Below are positions 1-5,754 of a stretch of 10,084 nt of DNA, one piece after another. Location of the stretch: the NCBI GenBank assembly GCA_964482535.1, contig CAYZXU010000087.1:1-10084 (forward strand), given 5' to 3'. The DNA is from CAYZXU01 sp964482535. GTDB lineage: Bacteria > Desulfobacterota > Desulfobacteria > Desulfobacterales > BuS5. The notes below the pieces were generated by a model, which saw only the letters and a program-made list of their open reading frames with translations, did not search any database and had not been told where the DNA came from. The position numbers were made by a program, and so were the translations under genes. Within the stretch, counting starts at the first letter, position 1. Each line of letters begins with the position of its first letter.

Positions 1-1554
1 CTTTCTGCAAGGGCATTATCCCATTCCTGCCAGTGTCTCGAAAGATTTCATCAGGAGTTTGTTGAATGCAAGAAAAAAGATGAAGCTATTATTACCGCAT
101 ACTCCGCATTATATCCTCCTGCCATGCTGGCTATAATCACCGATGGTCTCGGGGTGCTTACAATTTCAATAGCAACTATTCCTCTGATGCAGAAACTCGC
201 TTATTTTTCTTCATTCTGGATTATCAGTATCTTTCTCGCTGTAATGGTATTAAATCCAATTATTATCTCATTTTTCTACAAGCCGTCCATTGATGATAAA
301 AAAATAAATAAAATGATAGAAAAGACAGAAATAGGGGAGGGTACCGGGCTGCGCACCAGCAACTATATCAAATTTGTTAATTTTCTATATGCAATGTCAG
401 GTCCAAAATTGAAATGGTTAGTAGCTTCATGCGCTGTTATTCTCATCGTGGTGGGTGGTTATTTTACAACAAAATATCTTAAAGTCGGTGATTCCAGTCC
501 AGGCGGGGCAATACTCTATTCTGATCATCCGTATAATGTGGCCATGCGGAAAGTAAATTCGGATTTTGCCGGCGCTTCGCGTCTTATAGTGGTCATGGAA
601 GGAAAAAAAGAGGGAGCGATAAATGACTATAAAACCTTAGGGCTTATGGACAACCTTGGGATTTATATTAAACATAATGTCGAAGGTGTGGGCGGCACAT
701 TAAGCCTTTCTGATCTTGTGCGCAAGGTTTACAGAATGTACCATGAAGGTTCTCCAAAATGGGATATGTGTCCCAGGTCAGAGCGTGATTTAGGTCAGAT
801 AATCTGGGTCCTTAGCGCAGGCATGGTGCCTGGAGAAATGGATCAGTTTGTCAGCCTGCCCGATTATACAAATGCAAGCGTTACAGCTTTTCTTAGAAGT
901 TACAGCCACAGGAGCATTAAAACAGCCATTTCAAAGCTTAAGGAGTACAGGGACAGACTTAGCTTAGATCCTGACTCCAAAGTAAGGATCAGGGTGGCAG
1001 GAGGCATACTGGGTATTCTTGCCGCAGTTAATGAAGAGGTCGAATGGTCATACTGGGCAATTCTTTTAGTGGTGTTTTCAACCACTTTTATTTTATGCAC
1101 CCTTACTTACCACTCCCTGAAAGCAGGTTTTATCCTTTTAATACCTTTGGCTGTTTCCCAGGTTATATGCGAACTTATCATGCTTATGCTTCACATAGAT
1201 CTCAACATAGACTCACTTCCAGTAACTGCAATAGGCATAGGCGTAGGCATAGATTACGGCATATATCTCATGAGCAGGCTAAAGGAAGAATGCCTGGAAC
1301 AAGGAGATTTTGATAAGGCAAGGATGACAGCTCTTCTTACCACAGGCAGGGTTATAATGTTTACAGCCCTTACTCTCGCCATAGGAGTCGGCTTCTGGAC
1401 ATTTTCCATAATGAAATTCTGTGCTGAAATGGGGCTTCTTATCCTGGTTTTAATGGTATTTAATATGATAACGGCTTTAATTCTTATACCTGCATTATCC
1501 AGTATTTTAAAACCTTCATTTGTAAAAAATATTGCAAAGGAGGTGACAATTTAA
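1..1554 (+). CDS. RND/MMPL-superfamily exporter, C-terminal part (5' end outside window)
   Basis: The frame is open from base 1, so the ATG at 124 is internal and the gene starts upstream of the window. The 517 visible residues match the second part of a 12-helix RND/MMPL permease. A hydrophobic block (about nt 120-280) closes the first half. One helix at about nt 415-480 is followed by a large extracytoplasmic loop (about nt 480-1040). A five-helix bundle follows, carrying GIGVGIDYG (nt 1234-1260) and then IYLMSRLKEE. The G-x-x-x-D-Y motif is the family signature and its Asp is the usual proton-relay candidate. It is an inner-membrane, proton-driven pump. The two genes downstream, DUF1329 and DUF1302, are usual partners of this permease subfamily and suggest export or envelope transfer of a hydrophobic compound. 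The substrate is unknown. The gene ends 58 nt before the DUF1329 gene and is probably in its operon. Confidence 0.9.
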   Translation, partial: LSARALSHSCQCLERFHQEFVECKKKDEAIITAYSALYPPAMLAIITDGLGVLTISIATIPLMQKLAYFSSFWIISIFLAVMVLNPIIISFFYKPSIDDKKINKMIEKTEIGEGTGLRTSNYIKFVNFLYAMSGPKLKWLVASCAVILIVVGGYFTTKYLKVGDSSPGGAILYSDHPYNVAMRKVNSDFAGASRLIVVMEGKKEGAINDYKTLGLMDNLGIYIKHNVEGVGGTLSLSDLVRKVYRMYHEGSPKWDMCPRSERDLGQIIWVLSAGMVPGEMDQFVSLPDYTNASVTAFLRSYSHRSIKTAISKLKEYRDRLSLDPDSKVRIRVAGGILGILAAVNEEVEWSYWAILLVVFSTTFILCTLTYHSLKAGFILLIPLAVSQVICELIMLMLHIDLNIDSLPVTAIGIGVGIDYGIYLMSRLKEECLEQGDFDKARMTALLTTGRVIMFTALTLAIGVGFWTFSIMKFCAEMGLLILVLMVFNMITALILIPALSSILKPSFVKNIAKEVTI

Positions 1555-1612
1555 AATATAAAAAGTTAATCTAATAATTATTTGTTTTTATTAATAATAG
1601 TTAAGGAGAAGA

Positions 1613-2980
1613 ATGATGTTTAAAATAATAAAAGCAGTTTTTTTTGTTTCTTTATTAATAATTACCTTATCATTCCAAACAGCGGCAGCCGAAGAATTTG
1701 ACTGGGATGCCAAGCAGCAGGCTTTTTTTAAAAAAACAGGTTTAAAACCGGGCGATGTTATTGGAAAGGATAATTATAAGAAAGCCGAGGGACTTGTTCC
1801 TCCTGAAATTGTTAACTGGCTTCATCCTCCAAAGGAACATATTGAATTGAAAGTCAGTAAAGTTGATTATGATCTGTCCATAGACAAAAAATGGCTGGAT
1901 GAAAGCAAACTGAACAAGGGAAAATATGCTCTGAATGAGAAAAAAAACCTTGTAGATGCTGACACAGGGAAACCCTCTCTTTATGTTTACGGCATGCCTT
2001 TTCCATATCTTGATATAAAAAACGATCCTGACGGCGCTGCAAAATACATGTTCAACCGCAGATTTATGACCAACAGGTTTGAAACATGGGAGCAGCCTTT
2101 TTTCATAGAATGGATAGGGGAAAAAGGTCTTGAAAGATACATAAAGGTTATGTGGCTTGAATATTCATACAGGGGGATACGGGACAGGATCCCTAACGAA
2201 TCAGGATTTTCAAATACCACCATAATAAATATTACAGTTCCTTATAACATGAACGGCATGGCCCAGCTTAGCCTGCGAAAGGCCAACGCAACAGAAGATG
2301 ATGTTTATACTTATGTGCCTGCAATAAGAAGGGTAAAGAGAATGTCCGGGGCAAACAGATCGGATCCATACATGGGATCGGAATTTACAATCGATGACGG
2401 TCATGGATGGTCTGGCCTTAATGCATCAATGAAGTGGACTTGTCTCGGAGAAGTGGATGGCCTTGCACTTATTGCGGAATATAATACACACTACAGAAGC
2501 CAGATGTATCAGCGTAAAGACGGCGGATGGCAAAGTCCTGAAGACGAGATTCCAATACTATTTGGTTATGAAGTAGAGGGTTGCAAATGGGCCAAGTGGG
2601 CGCCTATCAATATCGTATGGGTTCCAAGAACGATGTATATAATCGAGGCCATACCCCATGATAAATACTACAGTTATGCAAGATCAGTATACTGGATAGA
2701 CAGGGATACTGGTACAGTTGCATATAAAATGGCATGGAACAGGGCAAAAGAGCACTGGAAAACCAGCCTTTTTGTTCCCTACTACTGTCAATGGAGAGAC
2801 ATAAAAGCAGCTCAAAGCATGTGTGGCCAGGCTCTTTTAGATGAGAAAACAGGACATGCAACAATTCAGCATGCAAATGGCATTGCTTGTGATGGTTCAA
2901 GGGTTTACCGGGCATTTGACACCCCTGCCATAACTCCTGAGACTTTTACAGTGGGCAGGCTGAGTACGTTCAGTAAATAA
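1613..2980 (+). CDS. DUF1329 family secreted protein (outer-membrane lipoprotein-sorting-like)
   Basis: The product is 455 aa, about the usual DUF1329 length. Residues 1-26 form a Sec signal peptide: a basic start, a hydrophobic stretch rich in V, L and I, and an AAAEE junction with cleavage likely after QTAAA. No lipobox Cys is seen. The mature part is rich in aromatic residues and has the family's features: a KPGDVI segment near the N-terminus, an RRVKRMSG segment mid-protein, and a C-terminal half with WVPRTMYIIEA and YWIDRDTG, as in LolA/LolB-like folds that bind acyl chains. A Shine-Dalgarno AAGGAG at 1603-1608 serves ATG 1613 or, equally well, ATG 1616. It lies between an RND permease and a DUF1302 barrel, a recurrent trio. 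I infer a periplasmic or outer-membrane carrier working with that pump. The biochemical role is not known. Confidence 0.9.
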   Translation: MMFKIIKAVFFVSLLIITLSFQTAAAEEFDWDAKQQAFFKKTGLKPGDVIGKDNYKKAEGLVPPEIVNWLHPPKEHIELKVSKVDYDLSIDKKWLDESKLNKGKYALNEKKNLVDADTGKPSLYVYGMPFPYLDIKNDPDGAAKYMFNRRFMTNRFETWEQPFFIEWIGEKGLERYIKVMWLEYSYRGIRDRIPNESGFSNTTIINITVPYNMNGMAQLSLRKANATEDDVYTYVPAIRRVKRMSGANRSDPYMGSEFTIDDGHGWSGLNASMKWTCLGEVDGLALIAEYNTHYRSQMYQRKDGGWQSPEDEIPILFGYEVEGCKWAKWAPINIVWVPRTMYIIEAIPHDKYYSYARSVYWIDRDTGTVAYKMAWNRAKEHWKTSLFVPYYCQWRDIKAAQSMCGQALLDEKTGHATIQHANGIACDGSRVYRAFDTPAITPETFTVGRLSTFSK

Positions 2981-3000
2981 AGGCTGCTTAAATGAAAAAA

Positions 3001-3005
3001 GGAGG
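3001..3005 (+). promoter_or_regulatory. Ribosome binding site that fixes the DUF1302 start
   Basis: GGAGG at 3001-3005 lies 4 nt upstream of ATG 3010. It lies inside the frame that would open at ATG 2992, which itself has no Shine-Dalgarno. Starting at 3010 also gives a clean signal peptide, so 3010 is preferred. Confidence 0.75.
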
Positions 3006-3009
3006 AGAG

Positions 3010-4518
3010 ATGAAAAGGCATATAAAAATTGGTTTTTTCGCATTATTTTTCTTGTTTTTATTTTCAGACCAGATTTTTGCCATGGTAGTGGATTTTCACG
3101 GCAGAATTCAGTCTACATATGTTGTAAGGGATACTGACGGATTTCAGCATGGGATTCTGGACGAGACAAACGGCGCACAGTGGCGGAATGAGCTGAAATT
3201 TGACCTTGCAATAAGGCCGGAGTATGAAGGAAGACCTTTGGTTAAAATTGATAAATTTTTTATTAATTACAGGGGCGCATATGACGCTATTTTCGATGTA
3301 ACGGACAAGTATGATGATGTAAGGGACAAAAGCCCTGCCGATTATGAACTCGGNNNNNNNNNNNNNNNNNNNNNNNNNNNNNNNNNNNNNNNNNNNNNNN
3401 NNNNNNNNNNNNNNNNNNNNNNNNNNNNNNNNNNNNNNNNNNNNNNNNNNNNNGGTTTTTTGGAAAATTTTAACGCGCAACTCGTTGCCACACCTGATAT
3501 AAGACCGCACCTGTTTTCGGTTATGGATGATAATATGGATGCTCCATATGCATTTGGCTTTAAACAGCTTAAGGACAAGTCTCTTGAATTTATTAAACTG
3601 CGTGGGAATCAGTTTGCAGGCTTAGGTTTTACACCAGTTGCAGGTTCTGAATCAATAAATGATTTAGAAGCAACGGCTTATCCTCTTCTTGAAGGTGCCG
3701 GCTTAGCAAGCATTGAAGCCGAATCCGGCAAAACGAGCTGGCATGACAATTCAGCGACCAGGGGTATTGATCATCTGGAGTATGGCGGCAGGTTAACCTC
3801 CTCCTTTGGAAATGTTAACGCCTCCCTCTATTACTTTCGTGGATATCAGGATGATGGGGCAATGAATTTTTCAGAGTTTTTCACAAAGGGAGTTCTTTCT
3901 TTTGATCATCCCAAGCAAAATTATATAGGGGCATCTTTTAATCTGTATATTGCTCCGTTAAATGCAGTAATAAGAGGTGAGGGAAATCTTATTGATGAAG
4001 TTGCGGTCCTGGATCTTGAAGACTGCTGGGGAGGCCAGGGCGCACTAGTAAAAGCCATGGCACTTCCGATGTTACCAGGCGATGAAAATGCCAGAGGCTA
4101 TTCAATGCACAAGGTTTATCAGGGTCTTTTGGGTTTTGACAAGGATTTGTGGATCAGAAAAATCAACAGCACTTCAATGATTAAAACATCATGGCAGTTT
4201 TACTGGAAACATATAGACGACTGGGATTATGATAAAACATGGCGACCATTTGATGAAGAAGACAACTACAGATTGACCTGTTTTATATGGTCTGATTTCT
4301 GGTACGGCAGAATACATCCTGAGATATTTTGCATGTATGATTTTGAAAATGTATTGATGACCATGGCCTCTGTAAAGTATACGTACGACGGCAAATGGTT
4401 TTACAAGCTTACACAGATGTCATTCTGGGGCGACAGCGATGCAATAAGCCCATTTACACAGCCTGTTAATCTGATCAACACAAGCGAGCTTTCATTCCGG
4501 GTTGGATATGAGTGGTAG
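3010..4518 (+). CDS. DUF1302 family outer-membrane barrel protein (interrupted by assembly gap)
   Basis: Residues from ATG 3010 begin with a signal peptide (MKRHIKIGFFALFFLFLF, ending near QIFA). The mature part starts with VDFHGRIQSTYVVRDTDG, a typical first strand of DUF1302 proteins. After the gap the protein has alternating amphipathic strands, for example LEYGGRLTSSFGNVNASLYY and FWYGRIHPEIFCMYDFEN. It ends in FRVGYEW, an aromatic C-terminus usual for outer-membrane barrels. The gap removes the region where DUF1302 proteins usually carry their conserved GKQ...WGE...INP stretch. The 34 X residues are probably fewer than the real missing number, because 100 Ns is a placeholder length. The open frame across the gap is therefore partly luck. 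It is the last gene of the RND-DUF1329-DUF1302 operon, followed by a terminator. I infer the outer-membrane component of that system. Confidence 0.85.
   Translation: MKRHIKIGFFALFFLFLFSDQIFAMVVDFHGRIQSTYVVRDTDGFQHGILDETNGAQWRNELKFDLAIRPEYEGRPLVKIDKFFINYRGAYDAIFDVTDKYDDVRDKSPADYELXXXXXXXXXXXXXXXXXXXXXXXXXXXXXXXXXXGFLENFNAQLVATPDIRPHLFSVMDDNMDAPYAFGFKQLKDKSLEFIKLRGNQFAGLGFTPVAGSESINDLEATAYPLLEGAGLASIEAESGKTSWHDNSATRGIDHLEYGGRLTSSFGNVNASLYYFRGYQDDGAMNFSEFFTKGVLSFDHPKQNYIGASFNLYIAPLNAVIRGEGNLIDEVAVLDLEDCWGGQGALVKAMALPMLPGDENARGYSMHKVYQGLLGFDKDLWIRKINSTSMIKTSWQFYWKHIDDWDYDKTWRPFDEEDNYRLTCFIWSDFWYGRIHPEIFCMYDFENVLMTMASVKYTYDGKWFYKLTQMSFWGDSDAISPFTQPVNLINTSELSFRVGYEW
3354..3453. other. Assembly gap of 100 Ns
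   Basis: Exactly 100 unknown bases lie inside the DUF1302 gene. That number is the conventional filler for a gap of unknown size, so the distance and even the joining of the two sides are not guaranteed. Apparent - strand frames through the gap are artefacts. Confidence 0.98.
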
Positions 4519-4557
4519 CTGCTTTACCAACCTGTTTTTTCATTTTTTTTCTCCTTT

Positions 4558-4608
4558 CCCGGCGCTGTGGGACAGTTAATCTGTCTCACAGCTCCGCGGC
4601 TTTTTTTT
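4558..4608 (+). terminator. Intrinsic terminator of the RND-DUF1329-DUF1302 operon
   Basis: GCTGTGGGACAG (4564-4575) pairs with CTGTCTCACAGC (4581-4592) over 12 positions with one G-U wobble, around a TTAAT loop. Three further pairs (4560-4562 with 4594-4596) extend the stem across one mismatch. Eight Ts follow at 4601-4608. It lies 40 nt after the DUF1302 stop. The Ts lie only on the + strand side, so it works for + strand transcripts. Confidence 0.88.
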
Positions 4609-4623
4609 ATAATTTGGTCTTTG

Positions 4624-4824
4624 CCTGAATTTTGTTTAAAAAAACTACTTAAATCCGCCTTCAACTCTTGAGAACATTAAACATATCACTATCTTCCGGC
4701 TCATAAAGAGGCAGGACTGTTCTGAGATAGAATTCATACTGTTTTACTTCTTCAACTTTTATGTCATCAATAGCCTCATACAGGTCGGCAATTGCAGATA
4801 CAGGATTTTTGATTTTTTTCAATT
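4624..4824 (-). pseudogene. Decayed 3' fragment of a DUF4157-protein gene (paralogue of the gene at 5567-7015)
   Basis: This stretch aligns with 5555-5754, the last 60 or so codons of the neighbouring DUF4157 gene plus 12 bases downstream of it, at about 90% identity by hand count. Read on the - strand it encodes SAIADLYEAIDDIKVEEVKQ, then QYEFYLRTVLPLYEPED where the intact gene has QYEFYFGTTVPLYEPED. One extra base near 4670 shifts the frame and stops it after MFNVLKS. An extra T in the 4813-4819 run breaks the frame again at the other end. The codon matching the penultimate Trp of the intact protein is TAG. No N-terminal part is present, as similarity stops at about 4824. It is therefore a non-functional remnant of a second copy. 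The protein-level differences suggest it was a diverged paralogue rather than a very recent duplicate. Confidence 0.88.
4624..4824. repeat. Direct repeat, left copy, flanking the toxin-antitoxin unit
   Basis: This is the left copy of a direct repeat of about 200 bp; the right copy is 5555-5754. It begins with CCTGAATTTTG in both copies and ends around TTTTCAATT. The bases outside differ at once on both sides. The offset is 931 bp at the left end and 930 after one indel. Bases 4734-4800 are identical to 5664-5730 over 67 positions, while 4714-4733 differ at 8 of 20 positions. Confidence 0.9.
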
Positions 4825-4831
4825 ACAGTAA

Positions 4832-4864
4832 ATTATTTGCTTTTCGCAGATTATTTGCTATAAT
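4832..4864 (+). promoter_or_regulatory. Promoter with tandem 10-bp element, likely toxin-antitoxin operator
   Basis: TGCTATAAT at 4856-4864 is a perfect extended -10 element. A weak -35 (TTGCTT, 4837-4842) sits 16 bp upstream. The 10-mer ATTATTTGCT occurs twice, at 4832-4841 and 4850-4859, 18 bp apart from start to start. One copy covers the -35 and the other runs into the -10. Type II toxin-antitoxin operons are usually repressed by the antitoxin or complex binding repeated operators at the promoter, so this fits autoregulation. The operator role is inference. Confidence 0.55.
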
Positions 4865-4900
4865 TAATTTGTTTTTAAAATATATTGTTCAAAGTAAAAA

Positions 4901-5060
4901 ATGAAGTTATCTGACAAGAAAAAAAATGGGGATATCCCGGTAGCAGTTTGCCGATAAATTAGAGGATAAGGACAGAGAGGCTTTATCCCAAGTGATTGAA
5001 TCAATGCTAACCAAACAACGGATGCGCAGGGTGCTGGAAGAAGCTTCCGCTGCAAACTAA
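4901..5060 (+). pseudogene. Frameshifted small ORF remnant upstream of the antitoxin
   Basis: ATG 4901 opens MKLSDKKKNGDIPVAVCR and stops at a TAA at 4955-4957. The +1-shifted frame, open from 4944, reads QFADKLEDKDREALSQVIES and then MLTKQRMRRVLEEASAAN, to a TAA at 5058-5060. The second part looks like a real charged helical protein tail. Joining the frames near 4943 gives about 52 residues. Its TAA directly abuts the antitoxin's Shine-Dalgarno, as in a coupled operon. The tail resembles the helical C-termini of small helix-turn-helix regulators, but no DNA-binding domain is visible, so I do not name a family. It could be a truncated, decayed first gene of the toxin-antitoxin operon. A sequencing error in a very small real gene is the alternative. 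Confidence 0.5.
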
Positions 5061-5062
5061 AT

Positions 5063-5067
5063 GGAGG
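5063..5067 (+). promoter_or_regulatory. Ribosome binding site that fixes the antitoxin start
   Basis: GGAGG at 5063-5067 lies 5 nt before ATG 5073. It overlaps the upstream ATG at 5061, so that ATG cannot use it. The start is therefore placed at 5073 and not 5061. Confidence 0.75.
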
Positions 5068-5072
5068 CAATT

Positions 5073-5300
5073 ATGGAACTTGTAGAAATAAGAAACAGAA
5101 TTCAAGACACCATTAAAAGGCTGCCTCCGCAAAAACTTGGAATTGCTTTGGACTTTTTGGAAGATTTAAAGCAGAGCGATGAAGAAGAGACACAAATCCT
5201 GCTCAACGATGCCAGGTTTATGGAAGAATACCGGCAGGCCAGGGATGACATAAAGTCAGGCAATACTATAAGCTGGAAAAATATCCGGCGTGATGTATAG
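5073..5300 (+). CDS. Antitoxin of a type II toxin-antitoxin module
   Basis: The product is a 75-aa acidic, mostly helical protein. Residues 1-34 hold IKRLPPQKLGIALDFLEDLK, a pattern seen in small antitoxins and DUF2281-like proteins (LPPEK...DFLEFL). Residues 46-75 hold DARFMEEY, then RDDIKSGNTISWKNIRRDV, a typical flexible toxin-binding tail (helix, short SG turn, ISW). The start at ATG 5073 is set by the GGAGG at 5063-5067. The stop TAG at 5298-5300 lies inside the toxin gene, an 8-nt overlap that couples translation and keeps antitoxin in step with toxin. By family logic it should bind and neutralise the toxin and help repress the promoter near 4832-4864. It has no obvious ribbon-helix-helix or HTH motif, so any DNA contact is uncertain. 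The exact antitoxin family is not assigned. Confidence 0.82.
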   Translation: MELVEIRNRIQDTIKRLPPQKLGIALDFLEDLKQSDEEETQILLNDARFMEEYRQARDDIKSGNTISWKNIRRDV

Positions 5301-5559
5301 CATCGAGTTTGTCAAAAAGGCTGCCAAATTTTACAAACGGATTGATACCGTCACCGCCAAGCGGCTTAACAGCATTTTTAAAAGATTGGAGAAAAATCCT
5401 TTCAGCCTGCCAAATATGAAACATCTGCAAGCCGAACTGTCTGGAAGTTACCGTATAAGAATGGGAAATATCCGGATTGTCTATTCCGTCAATGATACTG
5501 ACAAGATCGTTTATATCGAAGTTATTGGGTTCAGAGGCGATGTTTACAAAAAGTCCTGA
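5293..5559 (+). CDS. RelE/ParE-superfamily toxin (RelE-like mRNA interferase)
   Basis: From ATG 5293 the product is 88 aa, the usual RelE size. A GTG at 5290 would add one residue. The N-terminal strand MYSIEFVKKAAKFYKR and a helical hairpin (residues about 10-35) precede the core YRIRMGNIRIVYSV (residues 53-66) and VYIEVIGFRGDVYKK (73-87). R61, R81 and Y85 fall at or near the positions of the E. coli RelE catalytic residues R61, R81 and Y87. This favours a ribosome-dependent endoribonuclease over a ParE gyrase poison. The gene overlaps the antitoxin by 8 nt and lacks a good Shine-Dalgarno, so it probably depends on coupling. Its last two bases of coding and its TGA lie inside the right copy of the direct repeat. 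It is convergent with the DUF4157 gene, with 7 nt between the stops. The frame is intact, so the toxin is probably active. Confidence 0.9.
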   Translation: MYSIEFVKKAAKFYKRIDTVTAKRLNSIFKRLEKNPFSLPNMKHLQAELSGSYRIRMGNIRIVYSVNDTDKIVYIEVIGFRGDVYKKS

Positions 5560-5754
5560 ATTTTGTTTAAAAAAACCACTTAAATCCGCCTTCAATTCTG
5601 GGAACATTAAACATATCATTATCTTCCGGCTCATAAAGAGGCACGGTTGTTCCAAAATAAAACTCATACTGTTTTACTTCTTCAACTTTTATGTCATCAA
5701 TAGCCTCATACAGGTCGGCAATTGCAGATATTAGATTTTTGGTTTTTTCAATTC
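5555..5754. repeat. Direct repeat, right copy, covering the 3' end of the DUF4157 gene
   Basis: This is the right partner of the repeat at 4624-4824. It covers the toxin stop codon, the 7-nt gap and residues from about 421 to the end of the intact DUF4157 protein. The 730 bp between the two copies (4825-5554) contain the promoter, the ORF remnant and the complete toxin-antitoxin pair and nothing else. No inverted repeats are seen at the ends of that segment and no transposase or integrase is in the window. Confidence 0.9.

Noticed and set aside
124..126. ATG as the start of the RND exporter
   Set aside because: The frame is open and codes plausible sequence from base 1, and the protein would lack the first half of the RND fold; the true start is outside the window.
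1228..1262. ATAGGC-rich short tandem pattern
   Set aside because: It is just the codon pattern of the Gly/Ile-rich GIGVGIDYG motif of the RND permease.
3064..3578. Two - strand ORFs running through the Ns
   Set aside because: Their openness depends on the unknown bases and they lie antisense to the DUF1302 gene.
4475..4543. Small - strand ORF (22 codons from ATG 4543) with a well-placed AAAGGAG
   Set aside because: It mostly overlaps the DUF1302 3' end antisense, has no recognisable protein character, and its ribosome site falls in the terminator's flanking purines by chance.
5061..5063. Upstream ATG for the antitoxin
   Set aside because: It overlaps the GGAGG that should serve ATG 5073, so it would lack a ribosome site.
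4825..5554. Transposon or insertion sequence
   Set aside because: No transposase, no terminal inverted repeats and no short target-site duplication are visible; only the long gene-derived repeats flank it.
5266..5667. - strand ORF covering the toxin gene
   Set aside because: It is the shadow of the RelE-like toxin and of the repeat in another frame; its protein has no family look.
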